Shown here: one piece after another, positions 50,201 through 63,410 of the stretch
Numbering within the stretch: position 1 is the first letter of the stretch
Layout: each line of letters begins with the position of its first letter
Source: Stercorarius parasiticus
Taxonomy: Eukaryota > Chordata > Aves > Charadriiformes > Stercorariidae
Assembly: GCA_013396915.1 (NCBI GenBank)
Contig: VWZL01002825.1
Location: 465,327 to 529,326 of the forward strand
Length of the DNA stretch: 64,000 bases
Reading direction: 5' to 3'
Program-made: the position numbers and the translations under genes
Notes under the pieces: generated by a model
The model's input: the letters and a program-made list of their open reading frames with translations, nothing else
Databases searched by the model: none
Told to the model about the DNA's origin: nothing

Positions 50201-52200
50201 TAAACAGTAACCATAGACTGCTTTGAGAAATATGAATGCAGCAATCACACTTTTTAATAAGCCTAATTTTTACCTCTGAGCTAAGTTACATTTTCTAGTC
50301 AATATTTCTGCTTCTTGGCTGAATTGGCAAAGGGGAATCAGTGAAGTACTGTTTTCTGAATTACTCTTAACGCCATTAGAGCAATATACGGGCCATTCTT
50401 TACAATGTTTATTGACAGAAAGCATTCATTAAGCAGCTACATTTTGTGTGTTGTGGGTTGTTGGTTGTTTTTCTTTTTTTTCCAGGAGAGCCGTTTAAAT
50501 AAAAGTCATACACAAAATAATGTCCTACTTGAGCAGAGACTTCTCAGTTTACAATTCATGAGAAATCTCAGTTGAAACATAGAGAATCTGCTTAAATCTT
50601 GAGCTGGGTGCTTAGATTCATCCCTCCCGCTGAGGACACTGAATTAAAGTGCAATCCATCAGGTCTCACGTGTAGAAGATGACTGTGGCTTTTAAAGGAT
50701 GGGCCTTTCTAAGATCCGAATTTTTGTCTTGATGGTTTGTAATCATTCATTAGCGCCTAAAGGTAGGAATAATCTGGGTTCACTGACCAAATTTATTTCA
50801 GATGTATCCAGAGCTTCTCATTCAGGTCTATGGGTCGAAACCCATATTAACCTGAAATCAAAACAGTCTCATTTCTTTGTTTAAACAGTTAAATAAGTGA
50901 CCTAGTTTCCCAGTTCATTGAAATCCTTTATCTTGTATTGCTTTCTGGAGAAGCAGAAGAAGTTTGAAGATTTAAATTAGACCTTTGCACTGATATTTTA
51001 GTGCTGTTTCCCCTATCCCTTCCTGACTCCAGAGCTGCATCCCTACAAGGGAGCCTTTTCCATTCCTTGCCTTTTCCTTACCAGTCTTCTTAAATCCTTA
51101 AGTTAGCAGAAACTGCTTTTCTCTTTTAGCTCCCTGTGCTGGGATGCAGGAGAACAGACTGAGCAACAGGTTTAACATTTTCCTTTCCTACATTATGAAA
51201 ATCATGGGTGGCAAAAGTGTCATTTTCTAAAATCTTGGAGTCATTTCCTAGTAAAGTTTGGCCGTGACTGGAAATTTCACATAAAACAGTGGCAAGGGTT
51301 AATATTATTCCTGCCATAACATTTTGTACAATTTCCCATGAGAGCTCTCAATGGTTTTCCACTGCCACTGGAAATAATGACTCTCAGCTGGAGTAAGTTG
51401 CACTAACACTTGATATTCCCGTGCCAAGTGCTCTTTGAAATGAGCTTGTGTTGCTTTTGCACACTCAAGAATAACTACCACCATCCACTCTTGGTCAGAG
51501 TTTCTAACCAAAAGCCAGTATTCCTGACCAAGTTGTTCTTGAGACGAGTTTACATCAAAATCTTACGGAAAGTGAGAGCAACACTAAATTTAACTACCAA
51601 ATCACCCAAGGTGTTTGTAAGAACTGAGAAGCTGATACTCTTACAGGATGTCTAATTTCTGGAGTGTTCCTGGGTAGGTGTTCTCCTCCTCCTGTGCCAG
51701 GGCAGGGAACAGAGTGTGATCTCCAGAGCTATAAAAGTTACCCAAACCCCAATTCAACTTTGGGCGTCTGTGATTCATAGAGATTCTGATTTATTTTACC
51801 CACCTGTTGAATGGGACAAAACCAATTTAATTTAAGCAAAGCTAGGGCAAAATGTCTATGGTTTTCATATGAATAAAAGAAGCTTTATAGAACACATATT
51901 GGCCCGTTTTCTTCTGGGGATTTGTCTTACTTCTAAGTGTGTGCTGTAGTTGCATAGCATTGTTCAAAAGCTTTACCACTTCAATTTGCTATTTGAATCA
52001 TGCAAGAATAAAAAAAATCTATCCTTGGATTCATAGCTACACTATGATAATGTATTATACAAAAATCTGGCCCATTTACTACACGAGTACAGGGCACAAG
52101 CAAAGGCAAAACACTCTCACCTCTGCTAGCTCAACCAGCTAAAACATACTGTACTATTCTTTGCCTGGCTATAGCCATGTGTAAAAATTCTCTCTTTAGG

Positions 52201-52510
52201 CTACAGAGGTTGATTATTTGATTCAAAATTAATTATTTGCCCTTTTGTTTATAAGCAAAAAAAAAATCCATTATATTTTGCAGATCCTTTTGGGCTGATA
52301 GAAAGATAAATGTTGCCAGAACAATACGTGGCTGGAATTTCTGAAATGAAATTCGAATCTTCCAGTTTAACTGGTGTGATTTATTTATTTTTAGATGTTA
52401 CTGCCAATGAGCTCATTGTACAAGATGAGCTTAACAGGACTGTAATTTGAATTATGCAAAATACCATCAAACTAGCTCTTCACAGTCAACCTGGGAATGT
52501 AAAGCTATAT
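52201..52510. promoter_or_regulatory. Candidate conserved non-coding element, AT-rich
   Basis: The stretch carries TTAATTATTTG, TGATTTATTTATTT, 'tgccaatgagctcattgtacaagatgagc' and TTATGCAAAAT. It also has the inverted pair GAATTTC (52335-52341) and GAAATTC (52348-52354) around a 6-nt spacer. The motif density and lack of low complexity resemble developmental enhancers in gene deserts. This is inference only. Confidence 0.22.
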
Positions 52511-55500
52511 AATTCCTATTAGAAATGATTGCTATTCTACCAGAGGTTGCATGCATCTCTTCAACACTGCAGTCACTGCCAAGTTATCAAGGCTGGGAGT
52601 GGCATATCCAGAAACTGGAAGATTTCCAAGTCATGATCCCTCATTCTTAAACAGTCTAAGTCTATGGCTCTAATATGGTAATAATACTGGGTCAGTGTCG
52701 TGCTCTGAGCATGTCCAGTATCAAGGTGATAATACACATTTCACCCTTCCCAAGCTGCCAAATTTGGCTGCAGAAAAGAAAAGTTTGACTATATTGAGAG
52801 TGTTAAATCCTCAACCTACTCTCGGTTAACCACGCTTTGTTCAACGTGCACTAACAAGTCAGGTAAAACAGATGAGTTGTTCTTCTACAAAGAGAAAATG
52901 AGGGTAGCTCAGAAGTTTGCAGAGTAACCCAAAGTCTCTCTATGAATTTATAACTGGTTATGACAGGGGTTAAAAATATCAGGAAGCAGTATCGCCATTT
53001 GATGATGTCACAGCTGCCCTCTGGGAGAGTGAGGTCACTCACAGAGTTGTTCAGGGAGATAAGAGTCTGTTAAAATAAACAGAAGTGCCACATAATTACC
53101 CACACTGCAGGAGGAGGATTAGACTGTTTGGAAGACCCTGTGTCTGCCTTACGCTCACTGTCACTTTTTTTTTTTCTATAATCCTTGGACAGAGGTGGAG
53201 GAAACTGCGTGGCTGAAATCGATAACCGGGGAGGCTGAACAGAAAACCCAAGGAAACTCTGCTCTTTCACAGCACTAAAAAGCTGTTTCAGTAGTCATAC
53301 ACACCCTTTCACCAACGCGTAGACCAGTGTTGCATTATTAAGTGGAGGTAGCTGGGAAATTTTCCCATCCAACAAGGCTAATTCAGCAAAACCAAAGGAT
53401 TTAATGAAAAAACATCAAATTTAGAAAACTCAGGGTATGTGCAAGCTTGAGCCACTCCGTGTTGGCATGGCTGAGCTTAAAGCACTGTTGATGGACCAGT
53501 GCAAGAGCAAGGAGCAGAAGGAAGTGACCCTTGAGGGTTAATATCCCATCAGCTGTCCTGGTCAAACCCACCCAGGGTATCTTGAGGCCACAGTCCAAGG
53601 ACGACAACTGCCTCCACGCTGCTGAATGCTAACTCCATCACCAGGAGAAAGCAGAAGCAATCTCGCCTGTTACATCATGAGAAATCAGCAAAACTCCAGC
53701 TTTGGGGAGATAAGACATCTGCAGTTTTCAGTCCCACCGGTAGCACAAGTAAAGCCAGAGAAACCCGCGGCAGGCTCTGCACGGCACGCGTCAGAGCAGC
53801 AACAGCAAGAACATGGGAGCTGAGTCTCAGCTGCCTGCCACCGCCATCCTTCCCCTGCAAGCACCACATACCCTGCACATGCAGGAGCTTGTATTTCCCT
53901 GAGTAATGGTTCCGAAAGGGAATATTGAGAAATCCTGAAGCAAATAACTACGCTGGCATCTTTTCTTTTCTTTTTTTTTTAAGAAAATGGAAGAGATGAC
54001 CAATATGTTCAGACTGTCTTGGAGGCCTGTTTTAAAAGTTCCCATTGTACAAACAAGTCATCAGGACTCAAACCACTTTAAAACACTTGCAATTGAAAAC
54101 ATGCTTTTAGTGGTTTTGTGAGAGCGGAGACTTTTACCATCTATTAATATTCTGCTAGCTTTGGTTACTAAAAGTATCATCCTGGGCATGCTATTTTTGA
54201 CACTCTATTTGGAACACACCAAGAGCACTAGACAGGCAGTGTAGATGGCTATCCTGAGCATTCACGATGTTTAAAGATCTCCCAGAAAGTATTGTAAAAG
54301 TGTGTAAATCCTTGGAATCTGGACCAATTCCAGCTTCAGTAATACATTCTCCCAATATTCGTCCTGCAGTTTCAATTGGAAAACCATCCTGAAATGCTGT
54401 ATAGCATTGCCATGTGCTGTAAAACAACTGCCACATTTTACCCAACACTTGGCTGCTCTTCTCTTTAAATAATTTGTAAGTCATTTTGTAAGGAGCTCTG
54501 GGATAAAAATGGGCTGCGTAAATATATTATCATTGTCATTAATTCTGGCACCATTCAAGACCACCAGTATTTAAAATCAATTAACAGTTCTTTTCCTATT
54601 ATCATTGGCATTTTATTTTTATTCAGCTCGAACAAGTCTCTCATAAAAGTTAAAAACAATCTATTTTTGGAAGTAATACAGCAACAGTAAAGGAGACCTG
54701 ATGAATTCTCATTAGACTTTTACCAACATGAGTTTTCTGGAAGTGTTTTCACATTGTGAAGTTTTGGACTGGTGGAAAGGGCGAGACCTCATCCAGTAAA
54801 ATGAGTTAACCCTGCTTATTTCACACCTTTAGCTCATCATGTCTTTCTTTGTAGGTCATCATTAAAATACGTCAACACAATGTCTGTTCTAAGCTCAAAA
54901 TACTCTGAAGCAGAACCTAAATCCTGTCTACGTTTTGGCTCATAGAAGCCAAGTCAAGGTTGGATTTCTTTAGCTGTTACCAGGTCTCTGTCAGCAAAGG
55001 TAACAGCACTGTTCTTTTCCATGGCCCCGTATTTGTCATGCGCCAGTGCCAACAGCCTAAAAGTTTTGTCAGTAGCCAGAAAATGGCTAACCACAATGGA
55101 CTAAATTAATGTTTCGGGCAACAGCTCCCTAAAGATGGTATAGCATCACCAGTTTTTTCTATTCTTAATGACTCAAAGTACTCTGGAATTTGCATCAGCC
55201 TTAAAGTCAGCTGCTTGTTTGACGGGAAGTTTTGCCAGAGCTCTCTGTGTTACATGGAAGTACCATCCAAGTCCTCTGGTAATCTACACTTTGTGGGAGA
55301 TAAAGTGGAAAAAGGCTTTACCTGTGTTTTAATGTTTAGCATTTCCAAAACAAACCTCAGATGTGATAAAATGTAAATATGTTTCCCAACATAAAAGGAT
55401 AACTACGTCAAACAATACTACCAATCCTATTTCATAGCAGAGCTTTGGGAGGACTTTTATTGTCTCCAAACATACCTGAATGGCATAGGGTGTGTAGATT

Positions 55501-58200
55501 TACTATTGTAAGGCAACAAGGAGTGTCTAGAAGCAGCTGGAAATAATTCAGTAACACAGTACAGTGAAAAGGAGTTTAAAAACCACACAGTCTCAATGAT
55601 ATTTTCATAGTGCTCCAAGCAATTTACTTCCACAAGTTAAATGGTTTCAAGACTATCCAGCTCAAAATTACATACACAGCATAAATGCCAACAGTGGTAA
55701 ACTGCAGAGCATCAGGCCAATGAAACAACAGCCAACAGCCCTCGAGGAAATTACAGTGAGATTTATGAATGGCATTCTCATGGCTTTGATGGATATCACC
55801 CAAAGTCCTCTCATATCTGTCAGTGTCTATCTCGTATGTGTCTCACTATGGAAAATAATTCGCATTTTATGCCAATATTGCAAAGCCCATTGGACTCATT
55901 CAGCCCATAAAATCTCTGCCTCTGCTCTCCACCTTGCAGGTATCCAAAACATGAACCAACTTGTGCAGGTAAATTACTATTCCACTTAGACACTCAAAAG
56001 TTTGGACTATATGGAATCCATGTAACTTTGTGACCCAATTAAAGCTTTTCTTATAATGAAAAGCACCTCCAGATTATAAATGCAGCAAAAGAGCCCGTGG
56101 CTTAGGTAGGGCACATGTTATTATACACTCCGATGATGGGAATAAATACTCCTAATCTAATTTTTGGTTTGTGTTCTTCTGCTAAATTACTCAAGGACAA
56201 GAGCACGTTTTTGGTTGCATGCATCATCCAAATTGCTCTTATTTAAGGTAAACAGATGCGATGATCAGCTATATTTAGAGTTTTCTCTGTACTTAAAGTG
56301 AGTGTGAGGTGAGGTATTTGGCAGATGTGGAGGTTACTCAAAGACTCAAGTTTATGTTCTGGAGTGATTTTGGACTCAATATACTTTGCAATCTTAATGG
56401 GAACATGGAAGTAAAAGTCAGAGAAGGTAAATAAGTAAAAGGCAAAAAGCAAGCAAAGACTTTTGGCATGCAAGTGTTATCAGCTCTAGAAATCTTAAGT
56501 TGAACAGTATGGAGATTTTTCATGGGTCTGCACACATCTTAAGTTGAGACACATAAAAAATTAAAGACAGATATAAATATATATAAAACTTGTTACTTGT
56601 TTAAAAAAAAATTAAAATCCCCGTCTAAAATTTCACATAAAAGTCCCACAGAATTTCAGGCGTTATTGGAAGGATTTGAGAAGACGTGGCTAGCGAAGAG
56701 ACAGCACGCCCAAGGGGAGGAGCAGGTCAAGTTACAAAACTGCAGCCCTTCTGGAGAGAAATGAATTGGGAATCAGAAATACAGCGATGAAGAAGGCGAA
56801 TAATCTTTATCCAAGAGGGATAAGCTAAAAGAGAACAGGAACATGGAAAAAAAATAAGTAATCATTTTATCTTTAGGATAGAAGCAAAATCTGAAGGAGC
56901 ACCCAGGAAGACAGATGGAGCTTTGGAGAATAAAGCTATCTTGTTATAGTAATATATTTCACATTATGACTTGACTGCAAAAATTACCAAGTGAGAAAAT
57001 GTGCAAAAGGCCAGATCATATTGTAATGAAAGACTCTTACTTGTATGAATAAATGTTTTGAAAAATGAATGAATGAAGCCTTACAAAACTGGGGAGGAGG
57101 GGTGTGAAACTAGCAAGTGTTTAAAGTCATTTTATCTATGAATGAATCAAGACAGAAAATCTAAGGAGAGCGCTTGCAGGTGTGAGCTATCTTCATTTTA
57201 GCCATCTCTGTGTGGATAAAGGGTCAAACGCTTTTTGTGTAAATGATATACCAACGTCCCAAAGTAGGAATCCAGAAGGTTTTCTCTCCTAGATGAAGAG
57301 ACGAGTTTCTCCCAACGTAACAAAGAGCTGAAAATTGGAAACTAATAAATAATAAAGGTACAATTACAAGAGAATCATGAAACCTTCCTGAATCTCTAAT
57401 CTGGAAATGGTGAACATCATGCCAAAATGAATTATTTTGATGGAAGGTTTTTTTACCTTCTTTTGGAGAGGTCTCTTTCAAAATATGTAACTTGAGGACA
57501 GGGCACAGTAATGGTTACTGTAACCAGGTATCTCTAAAATACATAAGGGATGCATTAATTGAAAATATTTAATGTTCTGAGAGCAGAGCTATGTGATGTA
57601 AGGCATTATAAAAAAGAAAAATTAGAGAGGGGCTAAAGAAAGGCATAAGAAGATTTGCAACTTGGAAAAACTTCTCAGCGAAAAATTTAAGGTGTTGAAT
57701 TTCTGTAGTTTGCCAAACAGAAGCTCAAGACTTGATTATATCACAGTAGCTGTCATGTAGGCTATAAAAGTCAATGTGGGATGCTTCTGTGCTTTAAGGT
57801 TGTTGAATTTAGTAGCAGATTTATTTTATCATTGTTAGCCAGACTAGCTAGATTCAAAGCAATGCAGGTAAGCACACTTGTGCTGTCATCATATGTAAAG
57901 GGAACCAAATATCTGTTAAGAGAGGCTTTCCAGTCACTGAAGAAAGGCATAAAACCAGCTAACTAAAGCCAAAATGAAGATAAAAATAAGGCATCCGTTT
58001 TCAGCAGGGAGAAGAATTGACTTTTTATAGGAAGGCCCTAAGGAATGGGTGGATTCTCCCTCTCTTGAAGTCTCTGATCTAATTTAAGCCCCGTCTTGGA
58101 TGATAGATGCTGGCTAAACGCAACTTACTGGCCTCAGTTCAGGCACAAGTGTCTGAAATTTTGTGGCCTGAAAATCCAGGTGAGGAGATTCCCTCTCCTA
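52511..58200. other. Unique non-coding DNA, no gene seen
   Basis: AT-rich with several T or A runs (53165-53176, 53968-53981, 56600-56610). No frame exceeds about 100 codons and no transposon is recognised. Confidence 0.7.
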
Positions 58201-58400
58201 ACACCAACACGACGACTGTGGGTTCCTCCCGCGCCCGCTGGGTCTCAGCTGGGAACGCTCTATAACACATAATAAATACGGCTGCAAATCACGAGGAATG
58301 TGTCACCACAGAAAAACTGGGCAAAACGGCCAGGCCTCTTTTCTGGCCGCGGCAGTCGCCGCAGCGCTGTGCCACGGACCTTTCAGTAACCGCCGCCGTG
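58201..58400. promoter_or_regulatory. Third CpG-rich patch
   Basis: I count 18 CpG dinucleotides in 200 bp, ten of them in 58325-58400, where CCGCGG, TCGCCGCAGCGC and CCGCCGCCGTG occur close together. 'ctctataacac' (58258-58268) gives a weak TATA-like word between two CpG-dense halves. No exon or transcript signal accompanies it. Confidence 0.3.
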
Positions 58401-59710
58401 ATGAAGGAGGATGTGAGGTATTTTGGACAGGGGGAAATAGCCACAGACACAGCTTAAAAAATAAAAAGGTTGACAAAATATATTAGCCTGAGGTAAAATT
58501 TCATTGAATCTTTGCTTGATTATAGACTGTCCAATCTCCAAACATGCATATGCACTTTTGAAACCACTTTTTCGTGTTTTCAACAAGCTGCAATTATTTT
58601 TGCAGGGTTTTTATGCAAGTCCTCCATGGGGTTTTGGTCTCAGACAGTTCTGTTTTAAAATTAAAACCTGGGCAGACTGCGAGACCGAGGGCTGAGCAGA
58701 GGGATGCAGCAGGGCCAGCTCGGTGGGACCAGGGGAGAGACTCGGGTTGCTTTAGTGGAGAACTTGGCTCAATATCAAAAGCAACGGGACGCAAAGAAAA
58801 CAAAGAATAGAAATTGCAAGATGAGACCGACCTTAGCAAACACTGGCAGGCAAAGGGAACCACCTTCAGTGCTTGAACTGCCAAAGGGGAAAAAAAAAAG
58901 GCTGTGGCTTATTTTAGCACCAAGAGCCTGCAGGTGGATGACACGCCAAGACTAAAGTCTTCCTCCTCTAGGTCCCGCTTGGGCTGCTGTATTTGTATGA
59001 AGAGAAACCTTCAGCTCCTGTGGCTGTTGAGCCCTGGGGCATGGCGGGATCGCTGGCTGGGCAGCAATGCAACACCTCCCAGTGACCTGGCAAGCCCAGG
59101 AGCACCCTGGGGACACGGCCGGGGGCTTGGAGCTGGCAACCCAAGGCACAGACTGGTACAGCAAAGAGAATACTAAACATTGACCATTCCAGCTCCTTCG
59201 CAGCTGTGTGCCATCTCAGCGGGGACCTGAGCACCGACCGTACTGCAGGGCGCAGAGCTGAGGCATCAGGGGCCGGAGAAGGACTGCTCTGAGGCTGGAC
59301 CTCATTCCAGGGAGGCTGGAAAATTTCAGAATTTCTTTTCTTTTTTTTATGCTGATTTGGAAAGAATTCAAAATGTTCCCTGCCACCTTCTGATTTGGAG
59401 AACGGAATGATTGGCAGGGGGTGAGGTGGGATGAGCTTTGTTTTGGCTACATTGAAATACCTCACTTTGATATCAACTTCAAAATAAGCTAAATTCACAG
59501 CAATTGCACCAAACTTCAGAGTGTTTTGGGTTGAACCCATAAAAATAGAACATTTCCCTTTTAGCCCCCAAATTCAGAATTACCCCAGAAAATAACTTCC
59601 ACAAACCAAAAGTGAGAAGAAATAAATCTAACAGCTGTCAGAGTTTCCAGCTTTACCCAGGCTTCATCTCCCTTATCCCCCTGAAATGCTGGAAAAAAGA
59701 TGGGCCTTGA

Positions 59711-59748
59711 AGTCATAAAGATAGAGCCATAAAAATAGCCATAAAGAT
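59711..59748. repeat. Imperfect 12-bp repeat, three copies
   Basis: AGTCATAAAGAT (59711), AGCCATAAAAAT (59725) and AGCCATAAAGAT (59737) lie in a row. The first is separated from the second by 'ag' and the last two are directly adjacent. This is a small slippage product in AT-rich DNA. Confidence 0.85.
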
Positions 59749-61954
59749 ACTATCTCCATCCCTGGACAGGGATAATAGTGCCTTGCCCTCAGCAGTGACT
59801 GTAAATTTAGATAATTAGCATGCATCAAATGTTTTTGAGAAGCCTAAGTAAGATGGCTATGGAAGTCTTTGCGATTGTCATTTCTGAAAGGGTGAGGAGT
59901 TATCTGAGCTGCTAGGAAACCTAAAACACGTTAGGAACTGAAGCTTATTTATGAACACTGAATACTGAGTGTTTTTGGCAATGCTGACATTTTGAAAACA
60001 CTTCGGGACCGCGTTTTTTGCACACATGTGTCTCATTTTGCACATTACCTCAGTCTTACAGTCTGTGGCTTTCCAGAAGTTGACTGACAGCTACAAAAGC
60101 GTACTCTCAGCTGTCAGATAAATTGCTGATTATTTTAGTCCTTCTTCCAAGGCTTTGAACATCCCGTTTAACTCCCAGGGAAGAAAAAACAGACTACCCC
60201 AAAAGAAACAGATCCAGGATGTTACTATAAGGCTGAATTTTACTTTGTGTTGCAGAAATTGCCCTGATCAGAGAAAGGACGTGCCCAAAGGCAGCTTTGA
60301 AAGCTCTGCTCTTTGACTAAAGACACACACTGCGGCGTACAGAGACTGAACAATGGCCATGAGTCCCGCTGGCTCCCTTGCCATTAGACAAGCGATAGTT
60401 CCAAGCCCAGGAGCTGGTTAATTGTAAAGTTTTGGCACCCACAAGTGAAGTTAATACTAACTTTTGTCCTGCTCTATTCCTGAATATTATACAGTCCTAG
60501 AAAACAACACTTAAATCATGTGTGTACAAACAGAGAGGCAGTCTCATCCAATTTTAGGTCCTGTTTTAAGTGGGTTTGCTGGTAAAACAAACAGAAGAAG
60601 TTAAGAATCACTGACAACTTCCAGGCACTATTTCCTTTTCTATTGGAACCTGGAGCTTCCACCGCGGCTTATCAGACATGCAAACAATAACAGGGTAATT
60701 CTTGAAGTCCAGTAATTTATTTAGGCTAGAAGAAAACCAGCTGAAAAAAAAATGTAATAGATTTTTCTTTTTGCAGAAGATTGAGTTACACCATCTCTAA
60801 GGCTTGTTTGAAACTTATCTGAATCTTCAGGGACAAATTTAGACCTGATTAAAATCTCCTTCGCTTTGAACACAGTCACACTAGGGATGCAGTTGTAGCT
60901 TTTAAGGTGGCAAAATTTGGCCGAAAAGGATTGAAAATAAAAAGCTTCCTGCTTTTGTTTGATATCAAAGATTATTGCAACCAGAAATCAAACTGAAGTA
61001 TCGAGGTCTGAGGGAAAGCAACATGGAGTGAATAATCTACCCAGAAAGGCAAATATCTGCTTTCACTGCCGTATTCCATCTCACCTATCTCAGGCCTCAG
61101 TCCAGCAAAGTAATTAAGCATGTGCTTAGTTTTTGGAAAGTGGGAAACTCTATCGATGTTAAACAAACTACCAGACTGCCTTTATTAAAGCATGTGCCTA
61201 AGCAGTTTTTTAGACTGGGCTCCCAGAAAAACAGTAATGACTATTTTTTACCAAATTTATTTGGGACTGGGCTTATTCCACACGCTTTTTGACTGTGGTC
61301 AGTTCTCCTCATTTCACGGGCTGTGCATTGTAGCAGCTCCCACCCCACTTGTCCACTCATCCCGCGTGTTCCAGTCCCGGCTCTCCCAGGAAAGAACCGC
61401 CCCCCTGTCCTTAGCAAGGTTCATCTTACACATCTGGAAAGTGGTTAAAATTGTTTATGAACAAATACAAGTCAAGAGGTGGGGTCTGTCAGGGATCAGA
61501 GAGCAGCCAAAATCTTTAGTCCTCTATTTTTGGATGTTTTCTCAAAAAAGTTTTTTAAATCCTTAGTAAAAAAGTTGCTCCATGAACCCAACATGTACTA
61601 ATTAGGTGAAAAACTTCTTTGCAAAGGCTACTTTATAATTATAGGATTTGAGCTGTGGCATAAAAAATTTCAGATATACTTTTTAAAAAGAAGCAGATTA
61701 TTATATTTGGAGCAAAGTCACCCCCACTTTTTCTCTCTCCCAGGATAGACATGAAAACACCTTTGAAAATTATTTTTTTCCCAAAAGTATGGTTTCTTTC
61801 CCGGGTGTAAGTGCGTTCAAGTGAATGTAATTACATCTTGCATTCAACAAGCCAAATATTTGATTTCATATTAATATGTTTTCTCTCCAGCTAGTGGTAA
61901 ATGTGGCTTCGTGCAGCAGATGCAGAACATTTTTAAGAGCTCGGCAAAAACAAT

Positions 61955-62012
61955 ATGCATTTATATGTTTATGTATATGTGTGTGCATATATATACATAT
62001 ATAAATGTAAAT
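61955..62012. repeat. Degenerate TA/TG-rich simple repeat
   Basis: The stretch alternates TATG, TGTG and ATATATA words ('atgtatatgtgtgtgcatatatatacatatata') with no fixed unit. It is an old mixed purine-pyrimidine alternating microsatellite. Confidence 0.75.
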
Positions 62013-63250
62013 GCTTACCACACAAGAGGGAAAAAAGCTCCTAAATATGAAGCACTTTCCCCTCCCCCCCAAATAATTCAATTTTTGTGGAGCAGAATGA
62101 AAAACATCAATGTTTCTGATCACTATGGCATAGTAGCAAAAGGAAATAACAGACACCGATGCCGCTGGAAGAGGTTTACCCATCCTGTTGATGCCCGGAC
62201 AATAATCTGAATTACACAGATTGTATTTTATAGCCAGTCAGTGATTAGTTTTAAGCCACAAACTGCACACCCAACCCAACAACCAGCAAACATCAGGGAA
62301 CTAGCTGACAAAGAAACATGGAGAGATACTATTGGGGACAAGTGTATCTGGAGGACTCAGGCTTAGCGGTAAGACTGTAATGCAGAGAAGCATCCAAAAA
62401 TGCATGGTCTTGGTGTCCTCCTTGCCCAAGTATGAAATGAGCTTCTGACACACCCTTTAATGGACTGGGCAGAAGTTGGGTTGAAAAGACCTCCTCTTGT
62501 GACAGTGTTAATGAGAGGCAATGGAAGAATTATCCTGAAATATTTAATTGACACGTTTCATGCTTTAACTCTGGACGCGGCACTCTAAGAAAGCTACATG
62601 GCATTAATTTTTCAGTGTTGTCTAGAGGTTTTATTAATGTCGTCGTCTAAAAGCTGCATTGATAAATGAACTCATTTAAAGAAAAAAACCCACATAAAGA
62701 AACATATATCAGTGACTTAATGTAAACCACTATTTTTATTGTACCTGGTATCAGATGACCATGCTTATATGGGATTATTATTTCAGAGAAGCACACAGAG
62801 CAGCATGTGAATACATGTCTATTCCCCGGTTAAGAGACTCAGGAATGACCTCACCAGCTTTATAGACTCAGTTAAAAGTTAAAAAGAAGAAAAAGAAGTT
62901 TTATCTCTGGAAGATACTTCTACTAATTTGGTTTTTAACAGTTTCACCACCAGCAACTCATTACTATCAACATCAGCACAGGTAATCAAAATGCTTAAAT
63001 CATCTCATTTAAGCACCATCATGACTTCCAGGGTGATGGGTACGTAAGGGCCTTCTTCAGAGTTGCAGCCTGTCACGTGAAATTCAAGTCATGGATTGCT
63101 CTCAACAACACAGACACTTCCGGAATGGAACAACAAACCTATGGAAAACTACTAGGAATTGAAAGAGGAAAGTGGCCATAATTATGTTTCGGAACCTAGA
63201 TTTTAGAATAGCATTAAGCCAGGATATCTCTTGATTCACACACTGCTACC

Positions 63251-63410
63251 TTCAAGCCACATCAGTAGATTCTTTTTCCAAAATTAATACACCACATTTT
63301 TAAATTAAATTGTATGATTTTCTTCCCATTTTCAAGCCACATCAGTAGATTATTTTTCCAAAATTAATACCCCGCATTTAAAAATTAAATTGTATGATTT
63401 TTTTCCCATT
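63251..63410. repeat. Two-copy tandem duplication of an 80-bp unit
   Basis: Copy 1 is 63251-63330 and copy 2 is 63331-63410. They are directly adjacent, each is exactly 80 bp, and both start with TTCAAGCCACATCAGTAGAT. Comparing them base by base I find six substitutions (c/a, a/c, a/g, t/a, t/a, c/t) and no gaps, which is 92.5% identity. No third copy is seen on either side. The unit is AT-rich, contains 'aaattaatac' and 'aaattaaattgtatgattt', and has no coding frame. It is unrelated to the CR1 copies in the window. The likely origin is unequal exchange or replication slippage some time ago, followed by independent point changes. Confidence 0.98.

Larger units (their letters stand above)
47606..52200. 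other. Unique non-coding DNA, no gene seen
   Basis: Holds the TG9 repeat and the TATAAA/G-rich site. A GT-rich run (50444-50470) is the only other low-complexity stretch. The 125-codon minus-strand frame at 47796-48173 reads through the TG9 repeat and is an artefact. Confidence 0.7.
58401..63250. other. Unique non-coding DNA with the longest open frame of the window, no gene supported
   Basis: The minus-strand frame 58968-59540 is 190 codons from a true ATG. Its first half is AT-rich and its second half GC-rich, with Ser/Pro-rich and Cys-rich stretches and no domain, and it is crossed by a plus-strand frame. It is probably chance, perhaps helped by an old low-complexity repeat at about 59325-59545. 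An inverted repeat lies at 60084-60117, a 12-bp repeat at 59711-59748 and a simple repeat at 61955-62012. Confidence 0.65.
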
